Assembly (NCBI GenBank): GCA_022826505.1
Contig: JAJDUQ010000301.1
Location: 1 to 64,000, forward strand
Length of the DNA stretch: 64,000 nt
Reading direction: 5' to 3'
Source: Gammaproteobacteria bacterium
GTDB lineage: Bacteria; Pseudomonadota; Gammaproteobacteria; HK1
The notes below the pieces were generated by a model. That model was not told the origin of the DNA. It did not search any database and saw only the letters and a program-made list of their open reading frames with translations. The position numbers were made by a program, and so were the translations under genes. Of this stretch, positions 54,255 through 62,650 are shown in pieces; the first letter of the stretch is position 1; each line of letters begins with the position of its first letter.

Positions 54255-54434
54255 GGTGCTCCCTTGTGGGTGGGTGAGGCGTATCGTGGAAATCCGGGTT
54301 CGAGTCGACGGTCAAGCTGCCCTGTGTTCGCTGGTGTCCGTGGTCATGGTGAGCCGGGGCGTTCCGCGAACGGGTTGATTACCCGGAGGCCATCGTAGTC
54401 CTGCTCCGAGCTCATGTCTTCGGAGTGGACGGCG

Positions 54435-54467
54435 TCACAACCGGATGTTGGTGTCCACGAACCGCAT
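54435..54467 (-). pseudogene. VapC-type PIN toxin cut to ten residues
   Basis: Starting ATG 54467, five bases after the antitoxin stop, the reading is MRFVDTNIRL and then TGA. MRFVDTN is the canonical PIN-domain first strand with its catalytic Asp, but nothing of the remaining ~120 residues follows. The toxin is therefore destroyed, leaving an orphan antitoxin. Confidence 0.7.
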
Positions 54468-54472
54468 TGCGG

Positions 54473-54808
54473 TCAGGTGGAAGCCCGCCGCCTGCGGGCC
54501 CGTACGGCCGCGGCTTCGGCGCGTGCCGCGGCGCGGTCGTACAACGCTTCCCTCGGCACGTTGTCGGCCATGCGCAACCCCATGCCGCGTGCATCGAAGT
54601 CCTCGAAGACCTCGTTCAACAGCCTGCGTCTCCGTTCGTGCGCCGTCTCGACACGCCCGGCATCCCCCGGCCTTCCCGGGGTCTGTCCTTCGGCGAGGCT
54701 TCTCAGATAGTCCCGCACCAGTGCCGATACCGATGTGTCCATCTCGGCGGCCCGAATGCGGGCGAGCCGATGAGTTTCTTCGTCGACGGATACGGTGATG
54801 TTCTTCAC
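54473..54808 (-). CDS. ribbon-helix-helix antitoxin, VapB-like
   Basis: 111-aa protein from GTG 54808 (ATG 54823 is possible). The N-terminal VKNITVSVDEETHRLARIRAAEMDTSVSALVRDYLRSLA is a ribbon-helix-helix DNA-binding domain as in VapB/CopG antitoxins. An Arg-rich helical tail with RRRLLNEVFEDFDARG, the usual toxin-neutralising part, follows. Its partner is reduced to a stub at 54435-54467. It may still autorepress its own promoter. Confidence 0.75.
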   Translation of the reverse strand: MKNITVSVDEETHRLARIRAAEMDTSVSALVRDYLRSLAEGQTPGRPGDAGRVETAHERRRRLLNEVFEDFDARGMGLRMADNVPREALYDRAAARAEAAAVRARRRRAST

Positions 54809-55031
54809 TTGCCACAGTCTCACGGACTCTGTGTTTCACAGCATAGAGATTCGGTGGCAGCGGCACAAAGGTCGGTTTCCTCACACCGTACACCTGTCGG
54901 CTCGAGGAGACCGTCACGGGTAGCCGAATGGTCTCGGACCGCCATGGGCGAGACGATGGTGCCCGAGCCTTGATGTAAACCCGCCCGGGTGGCGCCGGCA
55001 TATCGGCATCGGTTCGATCTGGAGTAAGATT

Positions 55032-55222
55032 CTGCGTGCAAACGTTGCAGGTGCCCGCACTGTCGGGTCGCCCGCTGAATACAACAGCCACAAACCCGGC
55101 AAGGGGTAGCTCCCCGCGCACGGCGAATAGGCGGGGCTTCACTCACCTGTGACGTTTGCAACGGCCCGGCGCCACTTTGCCAGCGCCGGGGGTTCCCTGC
55201 GTGCAAACAGGAGAGCGACCCC
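55032..55222 (+). ncRNA. structured RNA leader, HEARO/omega-RNA-like candidate
   Basis: A 17-bp stem, TGCAAACGTTGCAGGTG (55037-55053) with 55144-55160, pairs throughout when two G-U wobbles are allowed. It encloses 90 bases that carry GGGTCGCCCGC, an AGCCACAAACCC segment and a small GGGG/CCCC hairpin (55103-55115). An 8-bp GC hairpin (55165-55172 / 55183-55190) follows. From memory, the motif order resembles the HEARO/omega-RNA of IscB elements, but no iscB follows; the next gene is an autotransporter. The motif CTGCGTGCAAAC occurs at both ends (55032-55043 and 55197-55208), the second copy next to the Shine-Dalgarno. A cis-regulatory leader is the alternative. Confidence 0.5.
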
Positions 55223-58200
55223 ATGAAGCACCCACCCCTCTCGACGGCCCTCGGAGCGGCAAGCCTGTTGGTTTCGTCGACTGTCCTCGTCGTGTCACCG
55301 GTCCATGGCCAGTCGTGCACACCCTCATCGGATTCCGGCGAAGCGGCACGAAGCGGCGCATCCCTGACCAACCCGGCGGGGGAGACGATTGTCGTGAGTC
55401 GCCGTGGCGAGCGGGGACTCCATGCGACGGCGGCCGCCACCAACCGCGGAACGGTGATTTCCTGCGGCGAAGTTCACGAATACCACCGCGACGACGGTGC
55501 ATCGGCCCGGCGGAGAGCTCATGCAGTGCGGGTAGAATCTTATTCAGGCAGCGTGACCGCTGTGAACAGTGGTCTCATTGAAACCCGAGGCCGGGGAGCA
55601 CGCGGCATAGACATCTGGACGTACGACGAGACCGCGACAGCGACAGCCACCGCCACCAATCGGGGTCGAATCGTGACCCGGGGCGATGTCTATGACGGGA
55701 CGGAGCACTTCGGCTACCCCCATCACCGGACGGCGGATGGCCTGCTTGCCGAAGCTGGTCCGCAGGCGGGAGACGCCACCGCCGTCAACGAACGCAATTC
55801 CGCCAATGACCTGCAGAGCGGCGTAATCGAAGTCCATGGGACCGGCGCGAGAGGCATGTGGGTGTGGACCGTGGGAACGGGAGAAGCGAAGGGCATCAAC
55901 CGCGGGACCATCACCACTCGGGGCGACGCGTTCAGCGAACGGGACAGCTATGGAAGCGCTGCCGCCGGAATCGCGGCCCAGTCATCCCGAGGAAGCGCCA
56001 CTGCCATCAACGAGGAGGGAGCCACCATCCGCACTCATGGCGACGGTGCGCCGGGTCTCTTTGCCGGCATCCACGGTTTTGGAACAGCCGGTGGCTCCGG
56101 TAGCCGCACCGCGCGTGCCGAAAACCACGGAACGATAGATGTATCGGGAAGTTCCTTGCTTGTCTACGAGTACGACGACTTTGAGATCCTCCAGGTTTCG
56201 AGTGGTGTCTACGCGTATGCCGTCGATGGCGATGCCACCGTGGTCAATACCGGCAACGTGACCACCACAGGACGGAACGCGATTGGTCTCTATGCTGGCG
56301 ATAGTGTGAGTTTCGAGTGGGTAAGCGAAGGGCACGGCAGCAGAACGAATGCGACCGTTCGCATGACCGGCGGTAGCGTTACCGCCGGTGTCCGGGACGA
56401 CCCAACGACTCCCCAGGACGAGAGCAGGAACGGTTTCGGCATTGTCGCTGAAACTGAATCCGGCAGCGCCCGCGTTTACCTGTCCGGCGATTCCACGACC
56501 GTAACCGCCTATGGCGCGACGACCGATGACCCGGACACTGCCTGGGACGAGCGCGAAGGCGTCGGAATCGCCGCCCATGGAGCTTACGACGAGGATTGCG
56601 AAGTCGCTGGCAGAACCTGCTTAGAAGACACCTTGGTCGAAATTTCCAAGGGCGCGACCGTCACAGCCGATGTTGCCGTGGATGCCGGAGGCACCCTCAA
56701 TCTCTACGAGAGTCGGCTCAACGGACGGGTCGAACTCGACAGCATGTACAGTGGAACCAATGACCACTTCACAATTCGGGGCGGGTCCGTCCACGGAAAC
56801 GTGAATTTCCACGATTTGGACGATCGTCTCACCATCCAGAATCACGGCGACATCACCGGCGACGTCGATTTCGGCGACGGCAGGGATACGCTCGTGTTCG
56901 ACGTGAACGGGACCGGTGACCGAACCTCCAGAATCGACGGGGCCGTCACCGGACTTGAGGAGATGTACAAACGTGGTTCGGGAACCGCCTGGGTTCGGGA
57001 TATCACGTTCTCAGGCAGCACGCTCGCACTGGAGGAAGGTGGACTCACCCTGGCCGGTCACTTGAACCTGGGTGCCGACGGCACGTTGACCGTCCACGAC
57101 GAATCCCGGCTCACCATCGAGGTCGGCGACATCACGGTGGATGCAACGGACCATGGTCGTGTTACGGCCGGCGGCGGCGTCATCTACGAAGGACTCGGGG
57201 AGCAGGAGCGTCCCGCCATGTTCATGCAGATTGGCGATGACGCGGCCGAGAACCGGGAAGCAATCCAGACGCGGCTTCAGCAGGAAGGAACCAGAATCGA
57301 TGTGCTCGCAGGAAACACGGAAGTACGGCGACGGGCCGATGCCGATTCGCGGTCCGACGCGGCGGAAGTGGTGTTGAGGACGATCGGAGACGACGGAGAC
57401 ACAAGGGACATCGGCACCCTGTCCGGCGATGGGAGGGCAATGGTCGATCTGGATGACGGGGAAGACCTCACCGCCGCCGATGACATGCAGGACTCGACTC
57501 CGCCAACAGACACGACTCCACCGAGGAGAGATGACGACAGCAACGATGCCGGAGCACTCCTGATTGGCGGCGGCGCGGCCGCATTCGCATTGGCGGTCTA
57601 TCTCTTCGACCTCTTCGATTCCGAAGAGCCCGCTCTCGTCGAGTGGGATGAATCGTGGACCGGCAGCCGCACGACCACGTCGTTCGCCGGCATTCGGTCC
57701 GGCCACTATCGCGAGCACCGGGTACGCACCGGCGCTCTGGAGCAGTGGACCCGCACCTTTGCGGACGATTCGAGCGCCCTTGCGGGCGGCGTCGAGGGGA
57801 CGGTACGGGGCATCGCCCTGGGCGTGGACGTGAATCTTCCGCGGGGCCTCACCGCCGGGGTATCGGCAATGCCCGACGCAGCCGTCTCTGCTCGCCCCGG
57901 CTCGGCTCTGAACTTCGGCACGAACGTCGAGGGCGGACGCTACGCGTTGCATGGCGGCTGGCGCGGGGATGCGTTGTTCGTCGATGCGGACCTCTCGCAC
58001 GGGAGCTACAAGACGAATTCGCTCTTCGAGAACCCTGCCGCAGGCGGGCTGTTGGGAGGAGAACTCGGTTTCACCCAGGACCACGCGCAGGGGCGGGCCG
58101 GAATCCGGCTCGACCTCGGAGGCCTGCGGGCTGCGCCATCGGTCGGGCTGTTCTCGGGCTCGCTTCGGCAAGACGCGTATACGGCACGCGGTGCTGCCGT

Positions 58201-58567
58201 GAGCGCGCAGGTGCCCGGAATCTCCCGGCGTTATGCCGGCTGGCAGGCCAGGCTCGACCTTGCGCCCTCCCGCTGGCTCGATGGTCCGGGAGCGTTGCAC
58301 TGGCGGCCGAGTCTGCATCTCGGCACGACACGCACGCACACGAGCGGCCCCGTTGCGCTCAGCGTGCGGCAATCCGACCACGAAGGAGTGTCGAGCTTCG
58401 CCTCCCGCGCCGCGGTCGAGGGACTGCCCCGCACAGTGCACGGCGTCGGCGCGAGCCTCGTCGCCGCGCGCTCGGATGCGTGGAACTTCCGGGTGGGCTA
58501 CGCCGGCATGGTAGTCGACGGGGAGCCCGTACACGCCGCAGTCGCGCGACTGATGATTCGTTTCTGA
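55223..58567 (+). CDS. autotransporter outer-membrane beta-barrel protein
   Basis: 1114-aa type V secreted protein. A Sec signal peptide (residues 1-29, ending PVHGQS) is followed by a passenger with beta-helix-like repeats built on NxGxIxTxG (VNSGLIETRGRGARG, NRGRIVTRGD, NRGTITTRGD, NHGTIDVSG, NTGNVTTTGR). An acidic, Pro-rich linker and an unexpected hydrophobic helix GALLIGGGAAAFALAVYLF near residue 776 follow. A ~300-residue beta-barrel ends in the sorting motif RLMIRF. ATG 55223 has AGGAG nine bases upstream, directly after the structured leader. Adhesion or surface function is inferred. Confidence 0.85.
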   Translation: MKHPPLSTALGAASLLVSSTVLVVSPVHGQSCTPSSDSGEAARSGASLTNPAGETIVVSRRGERGLHATAAATNRGTVISCGEVHEYHRDDGASARRRAHAVRVESYSGSVTAVNSGLIETRGRGARGIDIWTYDETATATATATNRGRIVTRGDVYDGTEHFGYPHHRTADGLLAEAGPQAGDATAVNERNSANDLQSGVIEVHGTGARGMWVWTVGTGEAKGINRGTITTRGDAFSERDSYGSAAAGIAAQSSRGSATAINEEGATIRTHGDGAPGLFAGIHGFGTAGGSGSRTARAENHGTIDVSGSSLLVYEYDDFEILQVSSGVYAYAVDGDATVVNTGNVTTTGRNAIGLYAGDSVSFEWVSEGHGSRTNATVRMTGGSVTAGVRDDPTTPQDESRNGFGIVAETESGSARVYLSGDSTTVTAYGATTDDPDTAWDEREGVGIAAHGAYDEDCEVAGRTCLEDTLVEISKGATVTADVAVDAGGTLNLYESRLNGRVELDSMYSGTNDHFTIRGGSVHGNVNFHDLDDRLTIQNHGDITGDVDFGDGRDTLVFDVNGTGDRTSRIDGAVTGLEEMYKRGSGTAWVRDITFSGSTLALEEGGLTLAGHLNLGADGTLTVHDESRLTIEVGDITVDATDHGRVTAGGGVIYEGLGEQERPAMFMQIGDDAAENREAIQTRLQQEGTRIDVLAGNTEVRRRADADSRSDAAEVVLRTIGDDGDTRDIGTLSGDGRAMVDLDDGEDLTAADDMQDSTPPTDTTPPRRDDDSNDAGALLIGGGAAAFALAVYLFDLFDSEEPALVEWDESWTGSRTTTSFAGIRSGHYREHRVRTGALEQWTRTFADDSSALAGGVEGTVRGIALGVDVNLPRGLTAGVSAMPDAAVSARPGSALNFGTNVEGGRYALHGGWRGDALFVDADLSHGSYKTNSLFENPAAGGLLGGELGFTQDHAQGRAGIRLDLGGLRAAPSVGLFSGSLRQDAYTARGAAVSAQVPGISRRYAGWQARLDLAPSRWLDGPGALHWRPSLHLGTTRTHTSGPVALSVRQSDHEGVSSFASRAAVEGLPRTVHGVGASLVAARSDAWNFRVGYAGMVVDGEPVHAAVARLMIRF

Positions 58568-58630
58568 CCCGCCGGCGGCACATTCCTGGTTCCGTACGGA
58601 TGAGAGATTCGGTGACGGCGGAACGGACAG

Positions 58631-58667
58631 ACGCTTGCCGGTCGTGGGTGGCACGACCGGCAAGCGT
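58631..58667. terminator. perfect 16-bp hairpin between convergent genes
   Basis: ACGCTTGCCGGTCGTG (58631-58646) pairs perfectly with 58652-58667 around a five-base GGTGG loop. It sits between the stops of the autotransporter (58567) and the reverse-strand coxL-type gene (58768), a suitable place for a bidirectional terminator, though no U-tract follows on either side. Confidence 0.6.
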
Positions 58668-58767
58668 GTCAAGGGAGCGTTCGGTCCAGGTGGGGAGGCC
58701 GCGGTAGACGGCATCGACGATGAAGATTCGGTTCGTGGTGGCGCGCCGGATCGGTCTCTTCCATCAA

Positions 58768-61104
58768 TCAGCCGGCCGCGTCCGCTCTCGCGATCAGCTC
58801 CACCAGCCGCGCCGGTGAAACGGGCGCTTCCCCGATCCGTACCCCGAACGGTCCCACCGCGTCCTCCACTGCGGCAATGACCGCGGCCGCGGCCGGAATC
58901 GTCCCGGCCTCGCCGATCCCCTTCACCCCCATGGGATTGAGGGTCGAGGGGTACTCGCAGTGGATGATCTCGAAGTTCGGGACCTCGGTGGCGGTGGGAA
59001 GGAGGTAGTCGGCGAGCGTCGTCACCACCGGCTGGCCGTGCTCGTCGTAGCCCATCCACTCGAACAGGGCGTTGCCGATGCCGTGCGCGGTGCCGCCCTG
59101 GAGCTGTCCGTCCGCGAGCATCGGGTTGACGATGCGTCCGCTGTCGTTGGCGATCACGTAGCGCAGGATCCGCACGCCGCCGGTGCCGGCGTCGACCTCG
59201 ACCTCGACGGCGTGCGTCGCGAAGCCGTAGGTGACGTCGTGCGGCAGGAAGTCCACCGTCGCTTCCAGGCTCGAAGGCATGTCCTTCGGGCGCGAGTAGC
59301 CCTTCATTCCCGACAGGGCCCGGGCGAGATCCTTCAGGGTGACCGACAGCTCCGGAACGCCTCGCACCCGCACTGCCCCGTCCGCGAGCTCCAGGTCGTC
59401 CTCCGCCGCCTCGAGCTGATGCGCCGCGGCCTTGATGGCCTTCGCCCGCACCTCAAGGGCGGCGGCATGGGTGGAGCCGCCCGCGGTGACGGTCTGGCGG
59501 CTGCCGAATCCGCCGATGCCGTTGGGCACCCCGGCGGTGTCGCCGGCCACCACCGTGACGTCCTCGGGGGCGATGCCGAGATGCCCGGCGCAGATCTGCG
59601 CGAGCGTGGTCTTGGTGCCCTGTCCCATCGCGATCGCGCCGGTGTAGACCATCACCTGGCCGGAGCGTCCGATGCGGACCAGGGCGGTCTCGAACGGTCC
59701 GCGGCCGGTGACCTTGGTCATGTTGGCGATGCCGAGCCCCAGATGCCGGCCCTCGGCCCGGGCCTCGGCCTGACGTGCCGCGAAGCCGGCGTAGTCGATC
59801 GCGTCCATCGCCTGGCGCTGCACCGCGGGAAAATCGCCGCTCTCGTAGATGATCGGCGTGCCCTCGCGGGTCTTCATGGGCAGCTCGTAGGGGATGCGTT
59901 CGCCCGGTACGAGGTTGCGCCGGCGTACCTCGGCGCGGTCCAGCCCGAGTCCTCGGGCCACCTCGTCGAGCAGGCGCTCCATCGCGAACGCGCCCTCGGG
60001 GTAGCCAGCGCCGCGCACCGGAATCGTCCCCACCTTGTTCGTCTCCACCACGATGACGTCGATGCAGTAGTTCGGCAGCACGTAGGGGCCCGGCACCGCG
60101 ATGGACGAGTTGTGCGGGACGTGCAGCGCGAGCAGGGTGTGGGCTCCCTGGTCGTGGATGACGCGGCCGCGGACCCCGAGCAGGTGTCCCTCGCCGTCCG
60201 TCGCGACCTCCATGTCCCAGTACTGGTCGCGTTCCTGGATCGCGGCGAGGAAATGCTCGCGCCGATCCTCGATCCACTTGACCGGCTCGCCCAGCAGAAG
60301 CGCGGCGGCGACGGTCGACGCCTCGTCGGCGTAGAGGATGTTCTTGCCACCGAACCCGCCGCCCACGTCGGGGACGATGACGCGCACCCGGTGCTCGTCG
60401 GTGCCCAGCATCTCCACGAGCTGGTTGCGGATGCGGTGCGGCGCCTGGGTCGAGATCCACACCGTGACCTGATCCGAATCGGATTCGGGACGCGGGAGGA
60501 TCCCGCGCGGCTCGATCGAGTGAGCGCCTCCGCGATGCTGCTTGAGTGACACCGAGAACACGTGGGACGCGGCGGCGAATGCCGCGTCGCAGTCGCCGTA
60601 CTCGGTCCGGATTTCCTTGACGATGTTGTCGCGCGCCTCCTGGTGTGCGGTGGGGGCGCCGGGCGCGAGCGCGTCCCGGCAGTCCGAGACCGATGGGAGC
60701 GGCTCGTACTCGACGTCCACGAGCGCCGCCGCGTCCTCGGCGGTGTAGCGCGAATCGGCGATGACGATGGCGACGGGTTCACCGACGTAGACCGCTTCGT
60801 CTTCCGCCATCACCAGCGGCTGCGAGGTCTCGGGGAAGTCCCAGGTGCGATGATCGGACGGGATGATGTTGGAGGTGAGAACCGCGGCGATGTCCGCCTG
60901 GGTGAAGACCGCCCGCACACCGGGAAGCGCCCGCGCGGCCGCGGTGTCGATGGACACGATGCGGGCATGCGGATGGGGGCTGCGCACCAGCGAGGCCTCG
61001 AGCAGACCGGGCATGTCGAGGTCGTCGATGTAGCGGCCCCGGCCGGTGAGGAGCGCTTCGTCTTCGAGTCGCTTGACGGAGGTGCCGACGAACCCGGTGC
61101 TCAT
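58768..61104 (-). CDS. Cox/Xdh-type molybdopterin-binding large subunit
   Basis: 778-aa aldehyde-oxidase/CO-dehydrogenase-like large subunit: VKRLEDEALLTGRGRYIDDL, VRVIVPDVGGGFGGKN, VRGAGYPEGAFAMERLLDE, AIAMGQGTKTTLAQ, and GVKGIGEAGTIPAAAAV with the active-site Glu. The active-site loop is not the AYRCSFR of form I CO dehydrogenase, so it is a form-II or other hydroxylase. ATG 61104 has GGAGAGGG upstream. Third-last in a reverse-strand run with coxS, coxM and a flavoprotein upstream, a complete enzyme. Confidence 0.88.
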   Translation of the reverse strand: MSTGFVGTSVKRLEDEALLTGRGRYIDDLDMPGLLEASLVRSPHPHARIVSIDTAAARALPGVRAVFTQADIAAVLTSNIIPSDHRTWDFPETSQPLVMAEDEAVYVGEPVAIVIADSRYTAEDAAALVDVEYEPLPSVSDCRDALAPGAPTAHQEARDNIVKEIRTEYGDCDAAFAAASHVFSVSLKQHRGGAHSIEPRGILPRPESDSDQVTVWISTQAPHRIRNQLVEMLGTDEHRVRVIVPDVGGGFGGKNILYADEASTVAAALLLGEPVKWIEDRREHFLAAIQERDQYWDMEVATDGEGHLLGVRGRVIHDQGAHTLLALHVPHNSSIAVPGPYVLPNYCIDVIVVETNKVGTIPVRGAGYPEGAFAMERLLDEVARGLGLDRAEVRRRNLVPGERIPYELPMKTREGTPIIYESGDFPAVQRQAMDAIDYAGFAARQAEARAEGRHLGLGIANMTKVTGRGPFETALVRIGRSGQVMVYTGAIAMGQGTKTTLAQICAGHLGIAPEDVTVVAGDTAGVPNGIGGFGSRQTVTAGGSTHAAALEVRAKAIKAAAHQLEAAEDDLELADGAVRVRGVPELSVTLKDLARALSGMKGYSRPKDMPSSLEATVDFLPHDVTYGFATHAVEVEVDAGTGGVRILRYVIANDSGRIVNPMLADGQLQGGTAHGIGNALFEWMGYDEHGQPVVTTLADYLLPTATEVPNFEIIHCEYPSTLNPMGVKGIGEAGTIPAAAAVIAAVEDAVGPFGVRIGEAPVSPARLVELIARADAAG

Positions 61105-61198
61105 CGGTCCCTCTCCAGTTCCGTTGATTTCACGCGCATCCATGCGACCACCGCGACGCGGTCGGGGCGCTTGCTCGATACGCCGGCGGGTCGGAGGT

Positions 61199-61744
61199 TC
61201 ATCGAACTGCCTCCGGGCTCGTGGTCGGCCTGCCGGTCGATTCCTTGTCCGATCGCGCCGGGCTCTCGCCGCGGAGTCGCGCCGCGGCATCCAGCGCCGC
61301 CTCGACGATGCCCTGGTATCCGGTGCAGCGACAGAGGTTGCCGGAAATCGCCTCGCGCACTTCGGTCTCCGAGGGAGCCGGATTCTCGTCGAGGAACTCC
61401 AGCAGAGTCATCAGCATCCCCGGCGTACAGAACCCGCACTGGAGCCCGTGCCGATCCCGGAATGCCTCCTGCAGCGGGTGCAGAGTTTCTCCCGCGCCGG
61501 CGATGCCTTCGACCGTGGTCACCTCCGCGCGCTCGGCCTGGACCGCCAGCATCAGGCAGCTTCGCACCGCCTGCCCGTCGACGAGCACCGTGCAGGCGCC
61601 GCACACGCCGTGCTCGCAACCGAGGTGGGTGCCGGTCAGCCCGAGCCGATGGCGCAGGCAGTCGGCGAGCGTCATGCGGGTCTCCACCTCGACCTCGTGG
61701 CGGACGCCGTTGACCGTGAGCCCAATCGAGCGTGTGTCCTTCAT
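61199..61744 (-). CDS. (2Fe-2S)-binding small subunit, CoxS type
   Basis: 181-aa electron-transfer subunit with both iron-sulfur clusters: plant-type ferredoxin cysteines in GCEHGVCGACTV and the helical domain motifs CGFCTPG and GNLCRCTGYQ. ATG 61744 follows GAGGAG; a GTG at 61771 overlapping the FAD-subunit stop is an alternative start nine residues upstream. Electrons pass from the Mo site of the large subunit to FAD in the 61768-62631 subunit. Confidence 0.9.
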   Translation of the reverse strand: MKDTRSIGLTVNGVRHEVEVETRMTLADCLRHRLGLTGTHLGCEHGVCGACTVLVDGQAVRSCLMLAVQAERAEVTTVEGIAGAGETLHPLQEAFRDRHGLQCGFCTPGMLMTLLEFLDENPAPSETEVREAISGNLCRCTGYQGIVEAALDAAARLRGESPARSDKESTGRPTTSPEAVR

Positions 61745-61767
61745 CGCGGCGCTCTCCTCATCACGTC

Positions 61768-62631
61768 TCACCCCTTCGCGCGTTCCGATGCACGGGCGAG
61801 GGCGCGCCGGGTCAGCACCCGCGCAAGGTGACGGCGATAGGCGGACGATGCGTGCACATCCTCCATCGCCTCGATTTCGCCGCAGATGCGCGCCGCCTCG
61901 TCGAGTCGCTCTTCGCTCGTTTGCGCTCCGACGAGTGCCGCTTCGGCCTCCGGGCAGCGAATCGGTCCCTCACCGACGCCGCCGAGCGCGATCGACGCCC
62001 TGCGAACGACGCCGTCGCCACCGACGTCCAGCAGCACCGCGACGCCGGTGACCGCGAAGTCCCCCAGACGCCGCGCGAATTCCACGAACGCGTAGCCGTG
62101 TCCCTCCGGCCAGGGCTCGAAGTCGACTGCGGTCACGATCTCGTCGGGCTCGATGGCCGGAGTCATGTAGAAGGCGGGAAATTCGCTCATCGGCAGGGAG
62201 CGCGAGCCGTCCCGGTGGCTGACGCGAATCGTGGCATCGAGTGCCGCCGCCGCCGCCGGCAGCTCCGCCGACGGATCGAGGTGGCACAGGCTGCCGCCGA
62301 TGGTCCCGCGGTTGCGGGTCTGGCGGTGTCCGACCTGGGCGAGGGCTTCGTGCAGAAGAGGGCAGGCCCGCCCGATGAGGTCCGAGCGCTCGAGCTCGCG
62401 CTGCCGGGTCATCGCGCCGATCGAGATGCCGCTTCCGGATTCGCTCACGTGAGCAAGGGACTCGATCCGGTTCAGGTCCACGACGTCGTCGGGAAACGCG
62501 AGCCGGAGGTTCAGCATCGGCATCAGCGACTGTCCGCCGGCGAGCAGCTTCGCGTTGTCCAGGGTCGCGACGAGATCGAGTGCCTCGTCGAGGGTGGCCG
62601 GATCGTGGTATCGAAATGGAGGAGGCTTCAT
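61768..62631 (-). CDS. FAD-binding medium subunit, CoxM type
   Basis: 287-aa FAD subunit of the molybdenum hydroxylase. FAD motifs AGGQSLMPML (near residue 32) and TRNRGTIGGSLCHLDPSAELPA (near 105) are canonical; the C-terminal domain is typical of CoxM/XdhB. ATG 62631 lies 19 bp after the stop of the flavoprotein upstream. The order flavoprotein, coxM, coxS, coxL suggests one transcript. Confidence 0.9.
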   Translation of the reverse strand: MKPPPFRYHDPATLDEALDLVATLDNAKLLAGGQSLMPMLNLRLAFPDDVVDLNRIESLAHVSESGSGISIGAMTRQRELERSDLIGRACPLLHEALAQVGHRQTRNRGTIGGSLCHLDPSAELPAAAAALDATIRVSHRDGSRSLPMSEFPAFYMTPAIEPDEIVTAVDFEPWPEGHGYAFVEFARRLGDFAVTGVAVLLDVGGDGVVRRASIALGGVGEGPIRCPEAEAALVGAQTSEERLDEAARICGEIEAMEDVHASSAYRRHLARVLTRRALARASERAKG

Positions 62632-62650
62632 CGCCGTCGTGTCTCCCGGA

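Noticed and set aside
52263-54398. Very long open frame antisense to hyuA (and similar ones antisense to other GC-rich genes)
   Set aside because: GC-rich codon bias keeps opposite frames open; the translation is low-complexity Arg/Asp/Gly-rich with no family signature, while the reverse-strand gene is a clear HyuA.
55040-55160. Cobalamin riboswitch
   Set aside because: The B12-box and the expected core arrangement are absent, and the downstream gene is unrelated to B12.
55032-55208. The 12-base direct repeats as a target-site duplication of a mobile element
   Set aside because: The repeats take part in the RNA pairings and no transposase or terminal inverted repeats are present; kept only as a regulatory idea.
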